A stretch of 64,000 bases of DNA from JAAZIN01 sp964464625 (GTDB taxonomy: Bacteria > Bacillota > Dethiobacteria > DTU022): NCBI GenBank assembly GCA_964464625.1, contig CAYXKD010000002.1, forward strand, positions 1 to 64,000, written 5' to 3'. The notes beneath the pieces are model-generated. The model did no database searches. It saw only the letters and a program-made list of their open reading frames with translations, and was not told the DNA's origin. Position numbers and translations under genes: made by a program. Of this stretch, positions 8,907-17,485 are shown one piece after another; the first letter of the stretch is position 1, and every line of letters begins with the position of its first letter.

Positions 8907-9410
8907 CTAAAATGATTTTTCCACATAACCCCTTAGATCATGAAAATCTTCATAATGCATACCCACAGCTTCTCTCAGTTCCCTGGCAATTAAGTTTTTT
9001 GTAGCCATTACCAGATACCTCTTGCCCCTGGCTTTCAGCAGGCTTATGGACCGTTCAAAATCTCCATCGCCGCTGACAAGTACTGCCATATCATAATGCT
9101 CTATTGTATTAAACATATCCAGTACTATTTCTATATCCAGATTTGCCCTTTGCTTATAAGTTCCATCCTCCCTTAAAACATTCTTAAGATCCTTTGTTAT
9201 CAGCGAATAACCCATATATGTAAGTGCCCTTAGATATTTATCCTGCCTGGCCTCGGGATGAACATCTTTGCCCACATAATAGTTTGCATCTATGAGCTCC
9301 CCCTTGCTCCTGATGTAATCCAGAAGTTTCCGGGGATCCACCCACCACCCCAGATCATTTCTTTGCATATAAAAGAAATTTCCTCCGTCTACAAAAAGAG
9401 ATATCCTCAT
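8907..9410 (-). CDS. NYN-domain (LabA/DUF88) putative ribonuclease
   Basis: This 167-residue cytosolic protein has the PIN-like NYN fold. The first catalytic aspartate lies in FVDGGNFFYM, a second acidic cluster lies around NLDIEIVLDM, and the conserved VSGDGDF motif carries the third. LabA-type NYN proteins are believed to cleave RNA with a divalent metal. GGGAGGGG precedes ATG 9410. It stands apart from its neighbours, and the RNA target is unknown. Confidence 0.85.
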   Translation of the reverse strand: MRISLFVDGGNFFYMQRNDLGWWVDPRKLLDYIRSKGELIDANYYVGKDVHPEARQDKYLRALTYMGYSLITKDLKNVLREDGTYKQRANLDIEIVLDMFNTIEHYDMAVLVSGDGDFERSISLLKARGKRYLVMATKNLIARELREAVGMHYEDFHDLRGYVEKSF

Positions 9411-9826
9411 GCAACCCCTCCCTTCTTACTTTTCTCTCTATTTCGCACATACGGACTGTTGCTTAGTGGACAGTTCATAAAAAGGCAAAGCGGCTGGCAG
9501 GCCCGGTTTCTTCAACTGAACCGGCATGTTTTAGTCAACCAGTTTTTATCCCCTGGTGTTTTACAGTTTAAGGTAGATAACCCTGAGCGTAAAAGCACGG
9601 CAATACCTGGACTGGATAAGAAGCTGTTCTGGTGCAATTTCAGCGAGGTGTAAATCCAGGGGCAACTTCTGCTTCAACCTTTTTTAAACCTTCATTAAAT
9701 GATATCGTCAGCATGGTCCACTTAGAATAGCGGTGCAGCAAAACTGATTAATTTTCCAGGAGAAAGATAACTGCAATTATGATCCATACCTTCACATATA
9801 TTTTTAAATCCCGGTAAGTCTTTTGT
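9411..9826. other. 416-bp intergenic region, no gene recognised
   Basis: No RNA gene or supported coding region was recognised. A plus-strand open stretch ends at 9653, but its translation matches no family I know and has no ribosome site of its own. Part of the region must hold the promoter of the NYN gene and the 3' flank of ligA. Confidence 0.5.
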
Positions 9827-11860
9827 TTAACTCCCGCGCACTGTTTCTTCTCCCAAAAGTTTCAAAAATGCGGGACCATCAATGACTGTCACGCCCAGTT
9901 CGCGGGCCCTGGCAAGCTTGCTGCCCGGTTCGGCGCCCGCTACAAGATAATCGGTTTTCTTGCTCACCGACGTGGTGACGCTGCCCCCGCGCTCCTGAAC
10001 CGCCGCCGCAGCGTCAACCCTGGTAAAACCGCTAAGAGCGCCGCTGAAGACAAAGGTTTTCCCCTCCAGCGTTTTATCCCCCTTTATGCTGCCTGCTGCA
10101 ACAGATTCGCTGAAATTAACGCCTGCCCTCTCCAGTTTTTCCAGCAGCCCGGCGGTATGGGGAGTCTGGAAAAAAGCTATCACCGCCCCGGCAATTTTAG
10201 GCCCAATCTCTGGAACAGCAGTCAGCTCCTCCAGACTGGCTGCGCCCAGGCTTTGCATGGTGCGAAAATGCTCCGCCAGGAGCCTTGCCGCCTTCTCTCC
10301 CACAAAGCGGATCCCGAAGCCGAAAAGAAGGTTATGCATGGGATTCCCTTTGCTTTCTTTAACTTCAGACAACAAATTGGAGACTTTTCTTTCCTTCAAA
10401 CCTTTAATGTTCAAATCCAGGAGGGAATGAGCTTCGAGATAGTAAATATCGGCCAGATCATGCAACATCCCTTCTTCCCACAGCAATTCAGCCATTGCCG
10501 GCCCCAGGGTTTTGATATTCATGGCCCGCCGTGAAGCAAAATGGACGATGCGCTCCACGATCTGGGCAGGGCAGGAAGGGTTCGGGCAGCGGTGCGCCGC
10601 CTCGCCGGGAAGGCGATGCACGGCGGCGCCGCAGGAGGGACACCGCTCCGGCATCTGGAAAAGTATCTCTTCACCGGTGCGCTTCTCCTTGAGCACACGC
10701 ACCACCTCGGGAATGATCTCGCCGGCTTTGCGGATTACCACCTCATCGCCGATCATGACCCCTTTTTCCGCAATCACATCTTCATTGTGCAAACTTGCCC
10801 TCTGCACCGTGGAGCCGCTGATAAAAACCGGTTCAAGGAGGGCCACCGGGGTGATCGCCCCTGTCCGTCCCACATTTACCATGATATCGAGAACCCTGGT
10901 ATGCATCTCCTCAGAAGGGTATTTAAATGCTACGGCCCAGCGGGGACTGCGGGCGGTATTCCCCAGCCGCTCCTGAAGTCTAAGATCATTTACCTTAATC
11001 ACAATGCCGTCAGTTTCATAGGGCAGCTCACGCCGCTGCTGCTCCCAGTAGCGGCAAAACTCCCAGGCCTCGCCTATATTTTGGCAGAAAGCGCGGTGGC
11101 GGTTAATGGGCAGCCGCAATTTCTCCAGGGTGTTCAGAAGCTGCTCATGCGTTAAAACGGGCAGGCTGTGCTCACCCGGCCCGTAAAGAAAGATTCGCAG
11201 CGGCCGGGAAGCGGTGATTCTGGGGTCGCGCTGTCGCAGCGAACCTGCAGCAGCATTTCGGGGGTTGGCAAAGAGGGGCTTCTCCTGCTCGCGTCGCTCC
11301 TCGTTTGTCCTCTCAAAATCAGCCCTGTTGATATATACTTCGCCTCGCACCTCCAGGGTGACAGCATCGGACAGCCTTAGCGGAAGCTGCCTGATGGTCC
11401 GCAGGTTATGTGTGATATCCTCGCCGGTAATTCCGTCTCCCCGGGTGGCGCCGCGAACAAAAATTCCTTCTTCATACTGCAGCGATACCGCCAGCCCATC
11501 CATCTTTAACTCACAATAATATTCCACCCTCTCAAGCTCCGCAAGACGCCGCACCCTGCCGTCAAAATCATTTAGCTCCTCCGGCAGGAAAGCATTGTCC
11601 AGACCCAGCATGGGCAGCCTGTGCACCAGTGTGGGAAACCCCTCCAGAGGCTCCCCGCCCACGCGCCTCGTCGGCGAATCCTCCCTGGAGATCTCCGGGT
11701 ATCTTTCCTCCAGCCCGGCCAGTTCGCGCATCATCCTGTCGAACTCATGATCGCTGATCACCGGATCATCAAGCACATGATAGCGGTAAATGTGTTCATC
11801 AATCTCTCGTCGCAGCTGAGCAGCCTGCGCCGCCGCCTTCTTCATCATCTCTTTTTCCAT
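9827..11860 (-). CDS. ligA: NAD-dependent DNA ligase
   Basis: LigA seals nicks during replication and repair, using NAD as the adenylate donor. The lysine nucleophile is in the motif CELKMDG. It is followed by the adenylation and OB domains, a four-cysteine zinc finger (CPSC and CPNPSC), helix-hairpin-helix repeats, and a C-terminal BRCT domain starting at EGKTFVFSGALS. I chose ATG 11860 (677 residues, the usual length) because the family N-terminal Ia helix starts there; the 31 further upstream codons do not resemble the family. Confidence 0.96.
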   Translation of the reverse strand: MEKEMMKKAAAQAAQLRREIDEHIYRYHVLDDPVISDHEFDRMMRELAGLEERYPEISREDSPTRRVGGEPLEGFPTLVHRLPMLGLDNAFLPEELNDFDGRVRRLAELERVEYYCELKMDGLAVSLQYEEGIFVRGATRGDGITGEDITHNLRTIRQLPLRLSDAVTLEVRGEVYINRADFERTNEERREQEKPLFANPRNAAAGSLRQRDPRITASRPLRIFLYGPGEHSLPVLTHEQLLNTLEKLRLPINRHRAFCQNIGEAWEFCRYWEQQRRELPYETDGIVIKVNDLRLQERLGNTARSPRWAVAFKYPSEEMHTRVLDIMVNVGRTGAITPVALLEPVFISGSTVQRASLHNEDVIAEKGVMIGDEVVIRKAGEIIPEVVRVLKEKRTGEEILFQMPERCPSCGAAVHRLPGEAAHRCPNPSCPAQIVERIVHFASRRAMNIKTLGPAMAELLWEEGMLHDLADIYYLEAHSLLDLNIKGLKERKVSNLLSEVKESKGNPMHNLLFGFGIRFVGEKAARLLAEHFRTMQSLGAASLEELTAVPEIGPKIAGAVIAFFQTPHTAGLLEKLERAGVNFSESVAAGSIKGDKTLEGKTFVFSGALSGFTRVDAAAAVQERGGSVTTSVSKKTDYLVAGAEPGSKLARARELGVTVIDGPAFLKLLGEETVRGS

Positions 11861-11990
11861 GGATCTTTTTACCCTGCCTTTGCTTCCAGTTGCCCTTCTT
11901 GTAAGCAGCCGCTCTTTACCGGTTATTATCTCCCGGGAGCAGTGAAAAAACAAGAACTATTACCGGATAATACCATAGAAAAAAGATGTT

Positions 11991-12275
11991 TTAGCTGTCA
12001 CTGCCTGAAATAAATCCTTTATTTTGCCCCCCCGGGGCAGTATCTTTTTCTTCAAGGCGCTGTTGCAGCGCACTCTGCAGCAGCGCTGTCACAGAGCCCA
12101 CCTCTCCGGGGGTCCTCTCCCTCCCCCCTGCACCGATCAGCTCCAGGATGAGATGCTGCAATTTTCCCGTCTCCAGCAGCGAATATATCTCAGAAAGCTC
12201 CTCTGCATTCATTTCTCGGAATATCGAATTGATCAGCCCGGTGAGCTTATCAAGATCCAAATCGCTCTCTTCCAT
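11991..12275 (-). CDS. Small unknown acidic protein
   Basis: This 94-residue protein has a strong GAGGAGG ribosome site 8 bases before ATG 12275. The sequence is hydrophilic and acidic at the N-terminus (EESDLDLDKL), helical in the middle, and ends in a Gly/Ser-rich tail. No domain or motif was recognised. It lies upstream of ligA with a gap of about 130 bases to the ligA start, so the two could share a transcript. Coding status rests mainly on the ribosome site and codon pattern. Confidence 0.55.
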   Translation of the reverse strand: MEESDLDLDKLTGLINSIFREMNAEELSEIYSLLETGKLQHLILELIGAGGRERTPGEVGSVTALLQSALQQRLEEKDTAPGGQNKGFISGSDS

Positions 12276-12404
12276 ACCGGCAGCCTCCTCATGATGCTAT
12301 ACTATGGGTATGGTTAGACGAAAGTGCACCGCACCTAAAGTGCTTTAAGGTGGGGCAAAGAGTGGTGTCCGGTATACTGGTGTAAATTCAGGCGGCGATT
12401 TTAG

Positions 12405-12438
12405 ATAAAAAAGGCCGCACAAAAACGGTGGCGCGGCC
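12405..12438 (-). terminator. Rho-independent terminator of the acyl-CoA mutase operon
   Basis: On the minus strand a GGCCGC/GCGGCC stem encloses a loop of about 14 bases (12413-12438). It is followed by six T residues and ATC. It lies about 50 bases beyond the stop of the B12-binding subunit, the last gene of the operon. Confidence 0.75.
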
Positions 12439-12486
12439 ATAATCATTACTAATGGTTGCCCTGATAGTTGCAGTTGCGGCACATTC

Positions 12487-12894
12487 CTAGGGCTGAAATT
12501 TTTCGCGGATATACTCTACGATACTCTCCAGGGGTGCTCCCGGGGTAAATACAGCGTCGGCAGCCCCTTTTTCTTTTAGCAAAGCTTCATCTTCGGCGGG
12601 AATAATCCCCCCCAACAGGAGGAGCGCCTCCCCCATTCCCCTCTCCTGCAGCAGCTCTTTTATTATCGGCACCAGGGTAAGATGTGCTCCTGAAAGGATG
12701 CTCAGCCCCACAACATCCACATCTTCCTGCAGCGCCGCCTCGGCAACCTGCTCCGGCGTCTGGTGCAGTCCGGTGTAGATAACCTCCATTCCTGCATCGC
12801 GCAGCGCCCGGGCCACCACTTTAGCCCCGCGATCATGTCCGTCAAGCCCCGGCTTCGCCACAAGCACCCTGATCTTGCGCCCACTTTCCAACAT
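12487..12894 (-). CDS. B12-binding small subunit of an acyl-CoA mutase
   Basis: This 135-residue subunit binds adenosylcobalamin for the adjacent mutase large subunit. The base-off ligand motif D-x-H-x-x-G is present as DGHDRG, with His20 as the predicted cobalt ligand. The downstream S-x-L motif lies in GLSILSGAH, and the LLLGGIIP glycine pair closes the nucleotide-tail pocket. I chose ATG 12894, with AGGGGG 5 bases upstream; GTG 12900 is an in-frame alternative. The length matches the stand-alone small subunits of isobutyryl-CoA mutase (IcmB) and archaeal-type methylmalonyl-CoA mutase. A palindromic repeat (R1) separates it from the large-subunit gene. Confidence 0.92.
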   Translation of the reverse strand: MLESGRKIRVLVAKPGLDGHDRGAKVVARALRDAGMEVIYTGLHQTPEQVAEAALQEDVDVVGLSILSGAHLTLVPIIKELLQERGMGEALLLLGGIIPAEDEALLKEKGAADAVFTPGAPLESIVEYIREKFQP

Positions 12895-12906
12895 AAACAC
12901 CCCCTT

Positions 12907-12945
12907 AGTTAGTAAACTTGGTGCCTGGCACCAAGTTTACTAACT
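12907..12945. repeat. REP-like palindrome R1
   Basis: This is a perfect 39-base palindrome: 19-base arms (AGTTAGTAAACTTGGTGCC and its complement) around a single T. It fills most of the 48-54-base gap between the mutase large and small subunit genes. It is one of nine copies in the window. Confidence 0.93.
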
Positions 12946-12948
12946 TTT

Positions 12949-14631
12949 CTAGAAGAGAACTGTTTCCCGGTATTCGCCGAATACCTTTTTGAGTGCACCG
13001 ATGATCTCTCCTTCAGTGACGTAAAGGCGGGCTGCCTCCAGAATGAAGGGGATAAGGTTATCGCTGCCGGCAGCGGCAGCGGAGAGCCGGTCAAGCGCAG
13101 CCGCTGCGGCAATATTGTCGCGGCGTTCCTTCAGTCTGTGCAGCCGCTCAACCTGTTTCTGCTCCACCGCCGGATCTATTTTTAGAAGCTCAATATTAAG
13201 GGATTCCCCTGAAGCAAAGCGGTTCATCCCCACTACCACCCGCTCCTCTTCATCCACCGCCCGCTGAAAAGCAAAGGCTGCATCGGCGATCTCCTGCTGG
13301 AAAAAACCGCGCTCAATTGCAGCCAGCACACCGCCCAGAGCATCGATGCGCCTAAAATATTCCTCCGCCTCGGCCTCCATCTCATTGGTCAGGGACTCGA
13401 TAAAATATGATCCCGCCAGCGGGTCTATGGTATTGGCCGCACCGCTCTCGTAAGCGATGATCTGCTGGGTGCGCAGGGCGATCTTCACCGCTTTCTCCGT
13501 GGGCAGGGCCAGCACTTCATCCATGGAATTTGTGTGCAGCGACTGTGTACCCCCCAGAACGGCGGCCAGCGCCTCTATGGCTGTGCGCACTATGTTGTTC
13601 TCCGGCTCCTGCGCCGTCAGGCTGCACCCTGCAGTCTGCGTATGAAAGCGCATCATCCAGGAGCGGGGATCTTTTGCCCCGTATCGCTCCTTCATATGCC
13701 TGGCCCAGATGCGGCGGGCAGCGCGGTATTTGCAGATCTCCTCGAAAAAGTCCAGATGGGCATTGAAGAAGAAAGAGAGGCGCGGCGCGAAATCGTCCAC
13801 ATCCAGGCCGGCCTCCATACCGGCCTCCACATAGGCGAAGCCGTCGGCCAGGGTGAAGGCCAGCTCCTGCACAGCGGTGGAGCCCGCTTCGCGGATATGG
13901 TAACCGCTGATGCTGACGGTGTTCCAGCGCGGCACATTCTGCGCGGCAAAGGCAAATATATCGGTAATGAGCCGCATTGAGGGCTCCGGCGGGAAAATCC
14001 AGGATTTTTGAGCGGTATATTCCTTAAGAATATCATTCTGGATGGTGCCGCCCACCTGATCCAGCCCGACCCCCTGCTTCAGGGCATTGGCCAGGTAGAA
14101 ACACCAGAGAACCGATGCCGGTCCGTTTATGGTCATGGAGGTGGTGATCTCATCCAGAGGAATCGCCTTAAAAAGCAGCTCCATATCCTCCAGGGAATCT
14201 ATAGCCACACCGCAGCGGCCCACCTCCCCGGCAGAGCGAGAATGATCGGAATCGTAGCCCATGATTGTGGGCATATCAAAAGCCACGCTCAAGCCGGTCT
14301 GGCCCTGCTCCAGCAGGTAGCGGTAGCGCCGGTTCGAGTCGGCGGCATCGCCAAAACCTGAAAACTGGCGCATTGTCCAGAGACGGCCGCGGTACATATT
14401 GGGCTGCACACCCCGGGTAAAAGGATATTCACCGGGGAAACCGAGGTCGCGCATATAGTCGAGATCCGCTATATGGCGCGGCATGTAAAGATCCTTAATC
14501 TCTTTTGCGGATATAGTCTGGAACGGTTCAGGGCGCTCCCGGTGGGCACCGGTTTTCTCGCGCCACACTTTTTCGGCCTGCAGGATCTCGCTTTCCATTG
14601 TCCTGCCGGCGGGTCTTTCTTTTTCGGGCAT
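12949..14631 (-). CDS. Acyl-CoA mutase large subunit, isobutyryl-CoA mutase-like active site
   Basis: This 560-residue TIM-barrel subunit belongs to the B12-dependent methylmalonyl-CoA mutase family. It shows the substrate-channel segments WTMRQFSGF and GLSVAFDMPT and the radical-site stretch SISGYHIREAG. It lacks a B12 domain, which the downstream small subunit supplies. Aligned by eye to Propionibacterium methylmalonyl-CoA mutase, the position of Tyr89 holds Phe (residue 90) and the position of Arg207 holds Gln (residue 208, in TIQNDILKEYTAQ). Published work on isobutyryl-CoA mutase gives Phe and Gln at these sites. Automatic annotation would probably say methylmalonyl-CoA mutase; I favour isobutyryl-CoA mutase or a relative. 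A GGAGGAG site precedes ATG 14631. Confidence 0.88.
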   Translation of the reverse strand: MPEKERPAGRTMESEILQAEKVWREKTGAHRERPEPFQTISAKEIKDLYMPRHIADLDYMRDLGFPGEYPFTRGVQPNMYRGRLWTMRQFSGFGDAADSNRRYRYLLEQGQTGLSVAFDMPTIMGYDSDHSRSAGEVGRCGVAIDSLEDMELLFKAIPLDEITTSMTINGPASVLWCFYLANALKQGVGLDQVGGTIQNDILKEYTAQKSWIFPPEPSMRLITDIFAFAAQNVPRWNTVSISGYHIREAGSTAVQELAFTLADGFAYVEAGMEAGLDVDDFAPRLSFFFNAHLDFFEEICKYRAARRIWARHMKERYGAKDPRSWMMRFHTQTAGCSLTAQEPENNIVRTAIEALAAVLGGTQSLHTNSMDEVLALPTEKAVKIALRTQQIIAYESGAANTIDPLAGSYFIESLTNEMEAEAEEYFRRIDALGGVLAAIERGFFQQEIADAAFAFQRAVDEEERVVVGMNRFASGESLNIELLKIDPAVEQKQVERLHRLKERRDNIAAAAALDRLSAAAAGSDNLIPFILEAARLYVTEGEIIGALKKVFGEYRETVLF

Positions 14632-14675
14632 TGCTCCTCCTCCTCAACTCTCCCAAGCTTTCCTGTGTTACAGCT

Positions 14676-15617
14676 TTACAGGGAAAAATTGATCCGCCGG
14701 AGCAGTTCCCTGGCGGCGCTGTAAGGATCACGCCGCCGCAGAGCAATAGCCTCGATTAGTTCCTCCAATGATATCTGCGTCTTAATATTATCCCAAACCC
14801 TGCTTTTAACCAGGAACTCGACCAGCTCACCCAGTTCACCTTCAGCCCGCTCCCGGCGCCTCTCTTCAAGAAGGCCGCCGTCTTTTAGATAATCGCGGTG
14901 CTCCTGCAGCGACTGCCAAAGTGTTTCAATTCCTTCGCTGCGCAGCGCCATAACAGGGAGAACAGGCGCGCGCCAGCCGGTCGCTTCCTTAAGATCAAGC
15001 ATGATGTTCACTTCAGCAACGGTGCGCTCAGCTCCGGGCAGGTCCGACTTGTTCACAACAAAAATGTCACCAATCTCCATGATCCCCGCTTTGATCGTCT
15101 GCACGCTGTCGCCTCCGGCTGGAGTGAGCACCACCACAGTGCTGTCGGCAGTCTTGACAATATCGATTTCAGACTGCCCCACCCCCACGGTCTCGATGAT
15201 GATCAGATCCTTGCCAAAGGCATCCATGATCTGCACAGCCTCGCGCGTAGCCCGGGAAAGGCCGCCCAGGCTGCCGCGCGTTCCCATGCTGCGGATGAAG
15301 ATACCGCTGTCCAGAGCATGCTCCTGCATGCGGATGCGGTCCCCCAGAATTGCCCCGCCGGTGAAAGGGCTCGTGGGATCGACTGCAATAACTCCCACAG
15401 TAAAGCCGCTCCGGCGCATCTCAAAAAGAAGCCGGTCCACCAGTGAACTTTTACCGGAACCGGGTGCACCGGTAATCCCCACAAGGTAGGCTCTCCCCGT
15501 ATGGGGAAACAGCTGCTGCATGATCCCCTCTTTTTGCGGATCATTGTTCTCCACGATGGAGATAAGGCGCGCCAATGCCCGCCGGTTTCCCTGCAGCAGC
15601 TCCTGGACCAGCTCCAT
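14676..15617 (-). CDS. meaB: MeaB/ArgK-type GTPase chaperone of the B12 mutase
   Basis: This 313-residue G3E-family GTPase guards and reloads adenosylcobalamin in acyl-CoA mutases. The P-loop GITGAPGSGKSSL, the Mg-binding acidic segment after VIAVDPTSP, the IIETVGVGQSE switch and the base-recognition motif NKSD are all visible. It lies directly upstream of the mutase large subunit with a 44-base gap. This order is typical for MeaB partners. The old ArgK (arginine transport kinase) name should be avoided. Confidence 0.94.
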   Translation of the reverse strand: MELVQELLQGNRRALARLISIVENNDPQKEGIMQQLFPHTGRAYLVGITGAPGSGKSSLVDRLLFEMRRSGFTVGVIAVDPTSPFTGGAILGDRIRMQEHALDSGIFIRSMGTRGSLGGLSRATREAVQIMDAFGKDLIIIETVGVGQSEIDIVKTADSTVVVLTPAGGDSVQTIKAGIMEIGDIFVVNKSDLPGAERTVAEVNIMLDLKEATGWRAPVLPVMALRSEGIETLWQSLQEHRDYLKDGGLLEERRRERAEGELGELVEFLVKSRVWDNIKTQISLEELIEAIALRRRDPYSAARELLRRINFSL

Positions 15618-15699
15618 TTACACACCACCATATGCCTTGATAAAAAGATAACCTTGCAGGGACCGGCAAAACAGCACCGGCGCCTGCAAGATCGCTCTT

Positions 15700-16230
15700 C
15701 TAGTACTCTATTCCCTTGCGGCCTGCAACGCCGTTGCTGTAATGATGCTTAATCATCAGCACCTCGCTGACCATGTCAGCCCTTTTTACCAGCTCCGGCG
15801 AAGCACCCCGCCCCGTTAAAATTAAATCCACTCCGGGCGGTTTTTCCCGCAAGAGATCGAGAAGTTCCCCTTCCGGTATCAGCCCGTAATCAACGGCAAC
15901 ATTTATCTCATCAAGCACAACAAGATCATACTCGCCGCTTTTAATGGCCTTGCCCGCCCTGGCAAAACCCTCGCGGGCCAGCTCTATATCTATGGGATCA
16001 GGGTTTTTGCGATTGACAAAAGTATCCCTTCCCGCCCGATCAATAGTGAGAAGGGGCAGTTTCTCTGCAGCAAGAAATTCACCGTAATCCCGCCCTTTCA
16101 TGAAATGGATCATGTAGACCCGGTAACCGTGCCCCAGTGCTCTCAGCGCCTGCCCCACCGCAGCAGTGGTTTTCCCCTTGCCATCACCGGTGTAGATCAT
16201 CACAAGCCCTCTATCTGCTGCCTCAGCCAT
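15700..16230 (-). CDS. cobO: Corrinoid adenosyltransferase (CobO/BtuR type)
   Basis: This enzyme adenosylates cob(I)alamin or cob(I)yrinate diamide, making the coenzyme used by the neighbouring mutase. The P-loop GDGKGKTTAAVGQA is near the N-terminus, and the acidic VVLDEINVAVDYG segment and the LTGRGASPEL segment follow. I chose ATG 16230 (176 residues), with AAGGAG 13 bases upstream; a longer frame to 16290 adds 20 residues outside the family. Its place in the operon, between acyl-CoA dehydrogenase and meaB, suggests local cofactor supply more than de novo B12 synthesis. Confidence 0.9.
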   Translation of the reverse strand: MAEAADRGLVMIYTGDGKGKTTAAVGQALRALGHGYRVYMIHFMKGRDYGEFLAAEKLPLLTIDRAGRDTFVNRKNPDPIDIELAREGFARAGKAIKSGEYDLVVLDEINVAVDYGLIPEGELLDLLREKPPGVDLILTGRGASPELVKRADMVSEVLMIKHHYSNGVAGRKGIEY

Positions 16231-16319
16231 GCTTCGTTTTCTGCTCCTTTCTGCTATCAGCCCGTGCCCCACTGCCCGCTGCTTTAACAAGCTGCTTTAC
16301 CGGCCGGGTTACCCTTTCT

Positions 16320-17459
16320 TTATCTCATCAGATTACGTGAAATAACCATGCGCTGCGCTTCGCTGGTCCCCTCGTAGATCTCGGTGATCTTGGCATCGCG
16401 CATGAAGCGCTCCACAGGGTAATCGCGGGTGTAGCCGTAACCGCCAAAAATCTGGACCGCCTGTGTGGTGATCTGCATGGCTGCCTCAGAGGCAAAAAGC
16501 TTCGCCATGGCTGATGCATTGCCGTAGGGGAGCCCCTGGCTCTCGAGAAATGCAGCCTGGTATGTGAGCAGCCGCGCAGCTTCCACCTGGGTGGCCATAT
16601 CCGCAAGCATGAATGCAATGGCCTGGAACCTGCCAATGGGCTGGCCGAACTGCTCCCTGCTCTGGGCATAGGCTACAGACTCTTCCATTGCACCCTGGGC
16701 AATGCCCACTGCCTGTGCGGCGATTCCATTTCTGCCGCCATCCAGCGTGCTCAGAGCAATTTTAAACCCTTCGCCCTCCTGTCCCAGCAGGTTCTCCTTG
16801 GGAACGCGGCAGTCTTCAAAGATCATCTCCAGCGTCGGCGAGGAGCGCAGCCCCATCTTCCGCTCTTTTTTACCGAAGGATAAGCCGGGAGTCTCTTTCT
16901 CCACAATAAAGGCGCTCAGACCCCGCGCTTTTTTCTCCCGATCAGTCATGGCAAAGACAATATAGATCTCTGCTTCGCCGGCGTTGGTGATAAAGATCTT
17001 CGATCCGTCGATCCTGTAGCTGTCCCCTTCAAGTTTTGCCGTGGCCTGCGCCGCCCCGGCGTCAGTGCCGGCGGTGGCTTCAGTAAGAGCAAAAGCGCCC
17101 ATTTTCTCGCCCAGGGCCATCGGCTCCAGATAATTCTTCTTCTGCTCTGCATTGCCATACTTGAAGATGGGCCAGCTTGCCAGGGAGATATGCGCAGAGA
17201 GTGTCGTTCCGGTGGAAGCATCGACTCGCGAAAGTTCCTCCACAGCGATGACATAGCTTATAAAATCGCTTCCCGCTCCGCCATATTCTTCCGGCCAGGG
17301 AATTCCCGTCAGACCCAGCTGCCCCATTTTATCAAAAATATCACGGGAGAAAATCTCTTTGTCATCCCGCTCCTCAGCGCTGGGTTTGACCTCCTTTTCA
17401 GCAAAATCACGGACCATTTTCCGTGTCATCTCTTGTTCTTCGGTGAGTACAAAATTCAT
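16320..17459 (-). CDS. Acyl-CoA dehydrogenase (short-chain type)
   Basis: This 379-residue FAD enzyme oxidises an acyl-CoA to the 2-enoyl-CoA and passes electrons to ETF. The family segments ALTEATAGTDAG and KIFITNAGEA are present. The catalytic-base region is EIYEGTSEAQR, where Glu is in the medium/short-chain position. The C-terminal QIFGGYGYTRDYPVER is classic. The protein closely resembles butyryl-CoA dehydrogenases. In this operon it probably acts on butyryl-CoA or isobutyryl-CoA. No etfAB is nearby. It is 26 bases downstream of a second acyl-CoA dehydrogenase. Confidence 0.92.
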   Translation of the reverse strand: MNFVLTEEQEMTRKMVRDFAEKEVKPSAEERDDKEIFSRDIFDKMGQLGLTGIPWPEEYGGAGSDFISYVIAVEELSRVDASTGTTLSAHISLASWPIFKYGNAEQKKNYLEPMALGEKMGAFALTEATAGTDAGAAQATAKLEGDSYRIDGSKIFITNAGEAEIYIVFAMTDREKKARGLSAFIVEKETPGLSFGKKERKMGLRSSPTLEMIFEDCRVPKENLLGQEGEGFKIALSTLDGGRNGIAAQAVGIAQGAMEESVAYAQSREQFGQPIGRFQAIAFMLADMATQVEAARLLTYQAAFLESQGLPYGNASAMAKLFASEAAMQITTQAVQIFGGYGYTRDYPVERFMRDAKITEIYEGTSEAQRMVISRNLMR

Positions 17460-17485
17460 TTTACCTGCCTCCTGACTCTTTCTCT

